NCBI GenBank assembly: GCA_045585955.1
Contig: JAZMZK010000003.1
Span: 1-25,784, forward strand
From: SIG78 sp045585955
Lineage (GTDB): Bacteria > Verrucomicrobiota > Lentisphaeria > Victivallales > Victivallaceae
Length of the DNA: 25,784 nt
Direction: 5' to 3'
Position numbers and translations under genes: made by a program. Under the pieces are notes generated by a model. It searched no databases and had not been told where the DNA came from. It saw nothing but the letters and a program-made list of their open reading frames with translations. This document shows, in pieces, positions 15,303 through 22,785 of the stretch (position 1 is its first letter; each line of letters begins with the position of its first letter).

Positions 15303-15881
15303 ATTTTCAGATTTGACATTTTCAAAAGTTGTGTTATCGTATCTCAAGAAGCTGGCAAGAGTCATAGTTGCCGCCGCCCCATCGTGGGTCGCGGTTTTCG
15401 AGGGTTGTAGTACCCGTGGCGTTGCCAGTTTTATTGTTTCGTACTGCTTGGCATTTATCTTAAAAACAGACCGTATATGATTGGCACGCCCCGTAACTCT
15501 GGGGTTTATTTCAATACGGAAAATATCTCCATTTTCCTCATCAAACCCCACAAAAGGTTTAAGGATCAAAGTAATATCCCGCCGGTCAGCCTCCGAAAAC
15601 TCCGCCAAAAGAAACCGTAAATTATCATTTTCAGATTTGACATTTTCAGAATTTGTGTTATCGTACCTCAAGAAACTGGCAAGAGTTCTACCCGCTGATT
15701 GATTATCTTCAGTTGGGGACGGTTGTAGTACCGGGAACTCTGCCAGTTTATCTTTTTCATATTGACTGGCAGTTATTTCAAAAACCGATCTTACATAATT
15801 AAATTTATTCTTTACAGTCGGATCAATTTCAATTCTATAAATAGCACCTGTTTCTTCAGCAGAACCAACAGTTGAAATCAG
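15288..15881 (-). repeat. Diverged 324-bp tandem duplication
   Basis: Sequence 15288-15359 recurs at 15612-15683 with only a few changes, an offset of 324 bp (108 codons). At protein level both copies read LASFLRYDNT-ENVKSENDN-RF. The preceding parts (RIEI-P-V...RSVFxI-A-QYE...VLQPS) also align, at about 15399-15536 and 15717-15854. The outer copy is cut off at 15882, so it is incomplete. Confidence 0.85.
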
Positions 15882-15887
15882 TCAGAC

Positions 15888-15896
15888 GGGGGGGGG
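15888..15896. repeat. G9 homopolymer at island edge
   Basis: Nine consecutive G lie between the end of the polyvalent frame (TGA 15882-15884) and the 3' end of the LD-carboxypeptidase gene (stop 15913-15915). Such a tract is prone to slippage and to sequencing error. Confidence 0.9.
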
Positions 15897-15912
15897 CGTG
15901 GGGCGTGTTTAT

Positions 15913-16836
15913 TCAGCTTTCTTGCGAAAACGCCGGTGCTTTATTGTTTTGCAATGTCAGCGTGTGATTGGCATTTACTGCGATCATGGGGAATTCGTGC
16001 CCGAACGCAAAGTCTTTGTAGCAGGGGCAGGGGAGCTGGGCGGCAAAACTTGCAAAGAGTTTGTCCAGAACTTCCGGAGAATTTTCTCCGCCGGTAAATC
16101 TGCCGAATACCAGTGCCTGCAAATCCTTCAATACCCCGCTTAAATAAAGCTGGTACAAGAGGCGGTCGAGCTTGTAAACCGGTTCGTTCACATCTTCGAT
16201 GATTAATATGCGGTTGCTGAAATCGGGCATAAACTCTGTACCGCACAAGCTGGCAAGCACTGTCAGGTTTGCCGCATACGCCTTGCCGGAAACTTTTTGA
16301 GTTGCCGCAAGCTCATTGACCGCTTGGATTTCCGGAGCCGGTAAAACCGTTGGGTTTATATTGTTCTGCAACGCCAAGTGGTGGCTGGCAATACTTAAAT
16401 CATCTTTAACAACTTCCTCAAACTGCATAAGGTTGCTGCCGGCTATGGGCACTCCGGCATTTTTTGCAAGCATGGCACAATGCAAACTGGTTATATCGCT
16501 GTAACCCATAACCGGCAAATTGCGTTTACGCAAAGTGTCGTAATCAATTTTATGCAATATATGCACAGAACCGAAACCGCCCCGCACGGCTGCAATCAAA
16601 TCCACTTCCGGGTCGTTCACTGCGTTATTGAAACACGCTATCCTTGCCGCTGCATCTGCTGCCAGATAAGATGGCGTATCATCAGTAGCTTGTGCTATAT
16701 AATTCTTGACTTTTACAACTTGTGCAAGCTCTTGCAGAGCCAGTTCAAGAGCCGCCGGAGCGGCTTTCCCCGCCGGAGCGGTAACGGCAATACAGCGGAT
16801 ATTTTCCGGAAAAATCGGTTGTAAAAGCTTTTTCAT
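15913..16836 (-). CDS. ldcA: LD-carboxypeptidase, S66 family
   Basis: A 307-residue cytoplasmic serine peptidase that releases the terminal D-Ala from murein tetrapeptides during cell-wall recycling. The family pattern is clear: VTAPAG near the N-terminus, the RGGFGS loop (85-90), the nucleophile elbow GYSD (Ser113), the catalytic Glu in IEDVNEP (Glu214) and the His in FAFGHEFPM (His280). The length is normal, so the gene is intact although the accessory island begins right behind its stop codon. The ribosome binding site is weak (TGAAG close to the ATG). It is divergent from the secretion operon. Confidence 0.93.
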   Translation of the reverse strand: MKKLLQPIFPENIRCIAVTAPAGKAAPAALELALQELAQVVKVKNYIAQATDDTPSYLAADAAARIACFNNAVNDPEVDLIAAVRGGFGSVHILHKIDYDTLRKRNLPVMGYSDITSLHCAMLAKNAGVPIAGSNLMQFEEVVKDDLSIASHHLALQNNINPTVLPAPEIQAVNELAATQKVSGKAYAANLTVLASLCGTEFMPDFSNRILIIEDVNEPVYKLDRLLYQLYLSGVLKDLQALVFGRFTGGENSPEVLDKLFASFAAQLPCPCYKDFAFGHEFPMIAVNANHTLTLQNNKAPAFSQES

Positions 16837-16889
16837 ACTTCAAATCAGAAAAAAAAAGTAAATGTTTTGTATAAAAATATAACTTTTAT

Positions 16890-16917
16890 TTGCAATAAAT
16901 CAAGTCTGGCATACATT
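16890..16917 (+). promoter_or_regulatory. Candidate promoter of the secretion operon
   Basis: TTGCAA (16890-16895), a 16-bp spacer and TACATT (16912-16917) lie about 40 bp before the first gene of the operon, in an AT-rich divergent gap. Downstream, ATTGTA and TACAAT form a loose inverted repeat around 16923-16949. The evidence is weak. Confidence 0.3.
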
Positions 16918-16959
16918 AAGATATTGTAAAATTATGTTTTTTATACAATGGAGAAGCCA

Positions 16960-17703
16960 ATGAAATATTTTTTGAGTTTGATTCTTGCAGTGTGCTGTCT
17001 GGCGGTAACTGCTGACAGCTCCGACAGATCATCATCCGACCGTGACCGCAGCCGCGGGCGGGGAGGGCGTATGGGCCGCCGGGGCGGCAACTTTATGGAG
17101 CAATTCAAAAGCAAATACCCCAAAGAGTATGCGGAAATCGAAAAACTCCGTGATAGCGATCCGGAAAAAGCCCGGGAGAAGATGCGGGAGCTGATGCGGA
17201 AAGCTATGGCTGACCGGGGGATGACCTCCCGTGGTCATCGCAATATTGAACCAACTGAAGAACAGCTCAAAGAGTTGAAAGCCAAATACCCCACTGAATT
17301 TGCCGAATACGAAAAACTCAAAAGCTCCGACCCCGAAAAAGCCAAAGCCCAATTGCAGGAGCTGATGAAAAAAGCTTTTGGCGAAGCTGTGAACAACGAG
17401 AAATTTTTGCGTGACCGCAACCGCCGTGCTACCCAACATGTTATGAGAGAACTCAAAGTGCGTTATCCGGAAAAAATGGCGAAAATCGAAGAACTGCAAA
17501 AGACCGATCCTGATACCGCCCGTGAGGAGTTGCGTAAACTTTTTTCCGAAGCAAAATTGCGTATGCCAGGCGGCCATCGTGAACTTAATTACGAATATGT
17601 TCCCCCGCAGCAACAGCAGCAAAATGGACGCCCCTGGGGAATGAATCGCGGCAACAACCCCTTCGGCGGCGGCCGGATGGGAAATTGGGGCGGCCGGAGG
17701 TAA
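16960..17703 (+). CDS. Exported protein with three helical repeats and Gly/Arg-rich ends
   Basis: I do not recognise a family for this 247-residue protein. Residues 1-18 are a signal peptide (MKYFLSLILAVCCLAVTA). Residues 19-43 are Ser/Asp/Arg then Arg/Gly-rich. Three repeats of about 38 residues follow at 46-83, 103-140 and 162-199, each of the form K-YP-E-A-IE-L--DPEKA-E-L-EL-KA, which predicts a helical hairpin. The tail (about 207-247) is Gln-rich then Gly/Asn/Arg-rich. ATG 16960 is preferred to 16948 because GGAG (16950-16953) lies 6 nt ahead. It ends 4 nt before the GspL-like gene and provides that gene's GGAGG, so it belongs to the secretion operon. A periplasmic accessory or substrate role is a guess. 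Confidence 0.8.
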   Translation: MKYFLSLILAVCCLAVTADSSDRSSSDRDRSRGRGGRMGRRGGNFMEQFKSKYPKEYAEIEKLRDSDPEKAREKMRELMRKAMADRGMTSRGHRNIEPTEEQLKELKAKYPTEFAEYEKLKSSDPEKAKAQLQELMKKAFGEAVNNEKFLRDRNRRATQHVMRELKVRYPEKMAKIEELQKTDPDTAREELRKLFSEAKLRMPGGHRELNYEYVPPQQQQQNGRPWGMNRGNNPFGGGRMGNWGGRR

Positions 17704-17707
17704 AGCG

Positions 17708-18976
17708 ATGAGTTTGCTGGGGGCTCCCGAAATAGCAGCACTGACTTACGATGAAAAACTTCAGTGCGTATATGGTGTAAGGCTGCGGCAGAAAAAACGC
17801 AGCGGTTACGAAATTGTCAAGTATGCTTCAAGCGAACATGCTTCGTGGCAGCGTGCTGCCGATGTGGTTCTTAAAGAGCTGGCGGTAAATAATTCAGTAT
17901 ATTTAGTGCTGGCCATCCAGCCAGAACAGAGTGAGATCTTTGAAACAAGTTTGCCTCATGCCTCGGCTGATGTTATGCGGGAAGCGTTGCGTTTTGAAGT
18001 GCCCCGGCAGCTTTTGAGTGTGCCGGAAGATTTCCGTTTGCAGTTTGTGCCAACTGCTCCGGCAGACGACAGCGGCATGGTAAAGGTGCGGTGTGCGGTC
18101 TTTCCCGAAAGCAGTCTGCACAAAGTGTGCAACCAGATAGCTCCTTTGCGGAACAAACCCGATGTAATGATAAATCCACTGCTGACCTTGCCCAATGAAT
18201 TGCCCGCCAATGCAGCAGTAAAGCTGCCTTGCATGGAAGAAAATTTCTGCTGGAAAGGTGGTTCATGGCAAATAAGCGACAGCAATGTTTGCAACCGTGA
18301 ACTTGACGAAATCCTTGCCCGGCATTGTTCCGGAGAGTACCCTTCAGAATACCGCACGGCAGTAATGGCAGCACTCTATGCCGCCGGATCGCTCTTCGGC
18401 CGTAATTCGGTACTTCCCGGCGTGATCGTGCTGCCGAATTTTCTGCGTCCGGCAAGATTCCGCACCCAGTTGCGGGTGATGGCTCTGCTGGCGGTGCTGT
18501 TGATCGGGGTCAATGTTTTCCGCTATGCCGGAGATGTTGTAAGCAGTTTTCGGGAGCACAGCCGCTTATCGGCACAAGTGAACAACCTCCGCAGCAAAGT
18601 GCAGGAGCTGCGGAAAAAGGTCAAAAACGGCGAAAAACAGCTTAAAGAAACTCAAAGAACTGCCGAGCTGAAATTGGGCAGCCGGGAGTGTCTGGGCTAT
18701 TTGGGGTATTTATCTGAAAAACTGCCCGACGATGTACTTATGACCAATTTCCGCTGGAATGAAGGTACTGTTGATATGAATTTGCAGACTATGTCTACTG
18801 AAATAGATTTGGTATCGTTCTTCAACCGTTTGCCGGGGTTCAAGGTGTTGAGTGCCTCCCAGCGGACCAATCCGGGCAATAATTTCACCAATGCCAATGT
18901 GAAACTTTCCATCATTGAGCCATCGGTTTTGCCGGTAAAAAAATCCAAAAACAAGAAAGCAAAGAGTAAAAAATGA
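17708..18976 (+). CDS. GspL / PilM-PilN-like assembly platform protein
   Basis: A 422-residue bitopic inner-membrane protein. Residues 1 to about 245 are cytoplasmic and resemble a divergent PilM/GspL actin-like domain (DEKLQCVYGVRLRQKK, then LRFEVPRQLLSVPEDFRLQF, a typical membrane-platform segment). One membrane helix lies at 255-275, a coiled coil at about 280-320, and a PilN/GspL-type ferredoxin-like domain at 325-403. The C-terminus is Lys-rich (KKSKNKKAKSKK). In type II secretion such a protein links the GspE ATPase to the periplasmic platform. It begins 4 nt after the preceding gene with GGAGG, and its stop overlaps the next start (ATGA, 18973-18976). The call rests on architecture and position more than on sequence. 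Confidence 0.7.
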   Translation: MSLLGAPEIAALTYDEKLQCVYGVRLRQKKRSGYEIVKYASSEHASWQRAADVVLKELAVNNSVYLVLAIQPEQSEIFETSLPHASADVMREALRFEVPRQLLSVPEDFRLQFVPTAPADDSGMVKVRCAVFPESSLHKVCNQIAPLRNKPDVMINPLLTLPNELPANAAVKLPCMEENFCWKGGSWQISDSNVCNRELDEILARHCSGEYPSEYRTAVMAALYAAGSLFGRNSVLPGVIVLPNFLRPARFRTQLRVMALLAVLLIGVNVFRYAGDVVSSFREHSRLSAQVNNLRSKVQELRKKVKNGEKQLKETQRTAELKLGSRECLGYLGYLSEKLPDDVLMTNFRWNEGTVDMNLQTMSTEIDLVSFFNRLPGFKVLSASQRTNPGNNFTNANVKLSIIEPSVLPVKKSKNKKAKSKK

Positions 18977-19626
18977 CCACTCCGGGCAATAATAATATAT
19001 TGAGCAAGGCTTTCTGGAAATCCCGGAAAGGGCAGCGGATCTTCTGCGTGGCAGGTTTGATTGCCAGCGTTTTATTTTTGCTGGTGCAATTCGGCGGCGA
19101 TCTGGGTACGCTTTTTCCCGGCAAAGGCAGTAAAAACACTCTGGAGCGGGAGCTGAAGAAACTTCAGCAGGATCAGGAACGGTTGAAAGCCGAGCTTGCC
19201 GAGTTGGATATAGTCCGGGGAATTGCCGAAAGCAAATTCAAAGGTGCATGGAAAAAGTCGGTAAACGGCATACCCGAAGTGGAACTGCGAGCTTTGATCG
19301 AAAAGACCGCCAAAGATATGGATTTGCGGTTGAACAATATAAGTACAGTCAGAAAGACCAACTTCAATAAAGATCTTTCGCTGCTGGAGGTGGATGTTTC
19401 GGTAATGACCGATATTGATACACTTACCAATTTCCTGCTGGCGGTAGATAAGATCAAGCCGGAACTTTACTGGCGGCGGTTTGAGTGCCGTAATGCTAAT
19501 ATGTTCGGTATGATGGTATTGAATTTCAGCGGTACTTTACGCTGTGCCAACGATGAACGGCCCGAGGCAGAGAGCATGCGTAAAGAAGACTCCAAACCCG
19601 CTAAAGGCAAGGAGGCGAAAAAATGA
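18973..19626 (+). CDS. GspM / PilO-like assembly platform protein
   Basis: A 217-residue bitopic protein: a short cytoplasmic N-terminus, one membrane helix (about 22-42), a coiled coil (about 52-82), then a ferredoxin-like domain (about 95-190, with SLLEVDVSVMTDIDTLTNFLLAVD, the typical PilO/GspM pattern). It ends in a charged Lys/Glu tail. PilO/GspM proteins pair with PilN/GspL in the periplasm to build the platform of type IV pili or type II secretion. ATGA overlaps couple it to both neighbours. Confidence 0.7.
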   Translation: MTTPGNNNILSKAFWKSRKGQRIFCVAGLIASVLFLLVQFGGDLGTLFPGKGSKNTLERELKKLQQDQERLKAELAELDIVRGIAESKFKGAWKKSVNGIPEVELRALIEKTAKDMDLRLNNISTVRKTNFNKDLSLLEVDVSVMTDIDTLTNFLLAVDKIKPELYWRRFECRNANMFGMMVLNFSGTLRCANDERPEAESMRKEDSKPAKGKEAKK

Positions 19627-20288
19627 AGAAACTTCTGATAGCCGGTAATGTGATACTGGCATTTCTGCTGGCGATCTCTCTCTGGGGGGCATTTGCCGGA
19701 AGTAATGATGTAAAATTGGAAGTCGGCAAAAAGAAAAAACGCACCAAAAGCGTGACTGCGGCAACAGCCCCCGCTCCGGCAAAGTTCAAAGTACCCGGCA
19801 GCGAAGAAGCGGCGGCAACTATTGTCAGAAAGAATGTATTCGATACCCAACGCACCGGCGGTGCCGCCTGGGGCAGAGGGGCAACCTATACATTAGTTGG
19901 TATCTACCGGGTAAATAAAACGCAAGGAGCGATCATCACCAGCAAGGGTGGAGTCCGTCGGGGCAATATGCCCATAAAACAATTTTTCCGGGTGGGCGAT
20001 ACTTTGCCCAACGGTTACACTTTAAGCGAAATAAACGGCAATCAGGCAATATTGATGCGGGGAGCCAGCCGCATGACTTTGGATTTGGCGTATTCCTCGC
20101 AAGGCTATACGACCAGGAACACCGCCCGCCGCAACACCAACCCCATGCAGCAGATGCTTAATTTGATGCAGCAGTCGATCGGCATGCAGCAGCGACAGCA
20201 GATGAATATGATGCGTATGATGCAGCAGAACAACAACCGATCAAGCTCCACAAGCTCCCGCGGTTCCACCAATCGGCGGGGGCGGTAA
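19623..20288 (+). CDS. GspC / PilP-like inner-membrane protein with Gln/Met-rich tail
   Basis: A 221-residue protein with an N-terminal membrane helix (5-23), a basic Lys/Arg patch and Ala/Pro linker (36-55), then a beta-rich homology-region-like domain at about 86-156 (LVGIYRVNKTQGAIIT, FRVGDTLPNGYTLSEINGNQAILM). This pattern is that of GspC/PilP, which connects the inner platform to the N0 domain of the secretin. The tail, about 160-221, is unusual: Met/Gln/Asn-rich (MQQML, MQQRQQMNMMRMMQQNNN) and then Ser/Arg/Gly-rich. It is coupled to the preceding gene by an ATGA overlap and followed by the secretin gene after 48 nt. Confidence 0.75.
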   Translation: MKKLLIAGNVILAFLLAISLWGAFAGSNDVKLEVGKKKKRTKSVTAATAPAPAKFKVPGSEEAAATIVRKNVFDTQRTGGAAWGRGATYTLVGIYRVNKTQGAIITSKGGVRRGNMPIKQFFRVGDTLPNGYTLSEINGNQAILMRGASRMTLDLAYSSQGYTTRNTARRNTNPMQQMLNLMQQSIGMQQRQQMNMMRMMQQNNNRSSSTSSRGSTNRRGR

Positions 20289-20336
20289 CAGTGTAATAAT
20301 AAGAAATATTCAGAGATAAAGTCAAAAGGAAAAAGT

Positions 20337-22781
20337 ATGAAGAAAAAATTCAAAAAGCCATACTCTCTATTCAGAGTGCTTTTAGCCATGATGGTATTGC
20401 CGCTTATAGCATCCTGCGAAGCATTGCCGGATTTGGACAAAGAAAAAACCGACGATCCGGATGAAAAATTTGATTTTGTCAAACGCAACAACAACGAGCG
20501 TTATAAAGAGCCCGACAAAAAATTGCCGGAAAATATCGATGTTGATACTGCCGGTAAAGCCAACGACGATTTGAAAAAGAAAGCCGATAAACTTTCTCAA
20601 TCTCTTTACGAAGATAAGTACCAGAAAACTCCGGCAGAAAAGAACGCTGCCGCCGACCATAAAGGCAAGCCGGGTGCCAGAAACAGCCGCTTCTACGAAG
20701 ATTTTATCCTGTTTGATGCTGACGATAAAGTGGAAGTTTCCATGAGTTTTGCTTCGGCACCCATATTGGATGTGCTTTCGGCGTTTGCTGATGTGCTGGA
20801 ATTCAACTTTGTTGCCGGCAGCGACTTGCGTACTACTGTAACACTCAATGTAAACTCCACGCTGACCCGCCGGGAATTGTGGGAAACCTTTGACCGCATG
20901 CTCCAGCTTGCCAATGCCGCAGCTTACAAAGATGGTCAACTTTTGCGGATCGTTTCGGCAGCCCAAACCCCCAAACAGGGCAGCTTGCGGGTCGCCAATA
21001 AAGGTACGGGCAACAGCGAAATAGTTTTTCACATGCTCAAGAATATCACTGCCCGGGAAGCGCTGACTCAATTACGCCCGTTTTTGATGGTGGGCGGCAC
21101 TATTGCTGAAGGCAGCCGTCCGGCGATGTTGGTGATTTGCGACTCCAGCGACAATATACCCAAATTGCAGAGTATATTGGAAATCATCGACAATCCCGGC
21201 CGCCGCAACTGGCCCCGGGCGGTCATACCTTGCGTAAATGTGCAGCCTTCCAAGATCGCCGCCGACCTTTCGCAGGTCTTGCCGGTACTGGGCTTTACTG
21301 CTGCAACAGCCAATACCCGGGGGGAAACTCCCGGATCGGTCTACATTACCGGTATCGACCGCTTGCAGCTTCTGGTAACATCAGCGGCTACCGAAGAGGT
21401 GGTGAATCTGGTTCGGGAGTGGGTGATGGCGCTGGACAGCACCGACAGCGACGAAGAGGAACGGGTCTATGTATACAAAGTAGCCAACAGCAAGGCTCAA
21501 CAGCTTGCCCAGGCTTTGTCGGTGATTTTTACCACCCAGGGCGCAACACTGACAGTTGATACTTCCAGCGGCAACTCCCGTACCCAGCAGCTTACCACCC
21601 AGACCACCAAAGTTGCCAATGCCGGCAATACCGGCAGCGCTCAATTCAGCCGTGCCGGTACCAACAACGATTTGAACACCACTACTACGGTGCAAAGCAA
21701 CATATTTACCACACCGGTAAGGATTTTTGCCGACGGCATTTACAACCGGCTGGTCATCCGTACTACTCCCCGGGTATACCGGGTGATGAAAGCATTGCTG
21801 ACCCGGTTGGATTCAGTACCGGCGCAGGTGCTTTTGCAGGTGCTTATTGTGGAAGTATCGCTCAACGACGGCAATGAATTTGGTATGGAATTCAATTACA
21901 AAGGTACCGGCGGCAGTGCAATGACTTCGGTAGGCACTAATTATGATGGTATCAAAGCCGGTTCCATGACTGAAAATACCGGTGGGAATTTTTACATAGC
22001 CAATCCCAGTAACCCTGACGAAAAGTTTGCACATATCAAGGCATTGGCGACCCGGAACAAGATCAAGATCATTTCCAGTCCGCAGCTTTTGGTTACCAGC
22101 AATACCGAAGCGAAGATCCAGATCGGTAACGATGTACCGTTGATAACCGGATCGGTCAGCAGTTCCGAATCTGTTTCCGGGCAGGTAACCAATACTTACA
22201 ACTATCGGGAAACCGGGATCATTATGACCATGACTCCGCAAGTGACCAGCAGTGACCTTATTTCGCTTGAAATCAAACAGGAAGTATCTGAACCGGTGAC
22301 CAACACTATTTCCACAGCTAAAGATACTCCGGTTATCCAGATGCGGGAAATCGAAACATCTATGACCATCGGCAACGGCAAAACCATGATCATGGGCGGT
22401 ATGATCCAGGAAAAGAATACCGACGACCTCAACAGTATTCCGATCATTTCCGATATTCCATTTCTGGGCAGATTGCTGGGCCACACCAATAAATCCAAGA
22501 CCCGTACCGAAATGCTGGTGCTGGTAACCGGTTATATTGTGGACGAAAAAGGTAAAGTCGAAGATATGATCAAGCGTTACAATCAGGCAGTCAAAGAGTT
22601 GAGCAAATTTGAAGGAGAAATATCCGAAGCGCACAAGATAGACCTGGAACGGGAAGAACGCATCAGAAAAGAAAAAGCCGAAAAGCGTTTGCAGCAGGAA
22701 GCCGAAAAGCTGAAGAAAGAAGCCGAAAGAAAGAATGCTCTTGAGGCAGAAAAAGCCACGACTGCCAAGAAGGATAAGTAA
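20337..22781 (+). CDS. gspD: Type II secretion secretin (GspD family), lipoprotein
   Basis: An 814-residue outer-membrane channel subunit. The signal peptide ends in a lipobox (IASC, Cys27), so it is probably lipidated. A charged, Asp/Lys-rich, likely disordered region (28-115) precedes the N0 (about 130-205), N1 (226-288), N2 (294-370) and N3 (374-487) domains. N3 contains a Thr/Asn/Ser-rich insertion (405-455). The secretin barrel (about 495-730) carries GNDVPLITG (598-605) and the C-terminal signature IPIISDIPFLGRLLG (701-715). Residues 740-814 form a long Lys/Glu/Ala-rich coiled tail with no S-domain resemblance. It has a good ribosome binding site (AAAGGA). Lipidation may replace a separate pilotin. 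Confidence 0.93.
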   Translation: MKKKFKKPYSLFRVLLAMMVLPLIASCEALPDLDKEKTDDPDEKFDFVKRNNNERYKEPDKKLPENIDVDTAGKANDDLKKKADKLSQSLYEDKYQKTPAEKNAAADHKGKPGARNSRFYEDFILFDADDKVEVSMSFASAPILDVLSAFADVLEFNFVAGSDLRTTVTLNVNSTLTRRELWETFDRMLQLANAAAYKDGQLLRIVSAAQTPKQGSLRVANKGTGNSEIVFHMLKNITAREALTQLRPFLMVGGTIAEGSRPAMLVICDSSDNIPKLQSILEIIDNPGRRNWPRAVIPCVNVQPSKIAADLSQVLPVLGFTAATANTRGETPGSVYITGIDRLQLLVTSAATEEVVNLVREWVMALDSTDSDEEERVYVYKVANSKAQQLAQALSVIFTTQGATLTVDTSSGNSRTQQLTTQTTKVANAGNTGSAQFSRAGTNNDLNTTTTVQSNIFTTPVRIFADGIYNRLVIRTTPRVYRVMKALLTRLDSVPAQVLLQVLIVEVSLNDGNEFGMEFNYKGTGGSAMTSVGTNYDGIKAGSMTENTGGNFYIANPSNPDEKFAHIKALATRNKIKIISSPQLLVTSNTEAKIQIGNDVPLITGSVSSSESVSGQVTNTYNYRETGIIMTMTPQVTSSDLISLEIKQEVSEPVTNTISTAKDTPVIQMREIETSMTIGNGKTMIMGGMIQEKNTDDLNSIPIISDIPFLGRLLGHTNKSKTRTEMLVLVTGYIVDEKGKVEDMIKRYNQAVKELSKFEGEISEAHKIDLEREERIRKEKAEKRLQQEAEKLKKEAERKNALEAEKATTAKKDK

Positions 22782-22785
22782 GCTC

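Larger units (their letters stand above)
14122..15881 (-). pseudogene. Headless polyvalent-protein remnant (phage/conjugative-element type) built of repeated modules
   Basis: One minus-strand frame stays open from just below a TGA at 15882-15884 to the tandem repeat and on into sequence antisense to the MFS gene (stop 13659-13661), about 590 codons before the repeat. No ATG or ribosome binding site opens it; the first usable start would be an internal TTG at 15671. In order it encodes two diverged copies of an RIEI...RSVFxI...VLQPS module; a segment with GRSPAIKF; a KLDEDYFAALERGD segment; an LPD3-like stretch (14733-14849, with ARLTVKES and RIYSLKLDEI); an FTEEEIIKL segment; and NFKRWFADSKVVDDNGDP (14121-14174). 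That last string matches the opening of ART-PolyVal (ADP-ribosyltransferase-like) domains, which then should continue into YHGT but instead run into (PTC)n. Short FRFSVS linkers join the pieces. I read it as mobile-element debris or a recombining fragment reservoir. Domain names are from memory and unverified. Confidence 0.6.

Noticed and set aside
13973..15912. Diversity-generating retroelement or IS
   Set aside because: No reverse transcriptase, transposase or terminal inverted repeat is visible, and the repeat differences are not adenine-biased as far as I can see.
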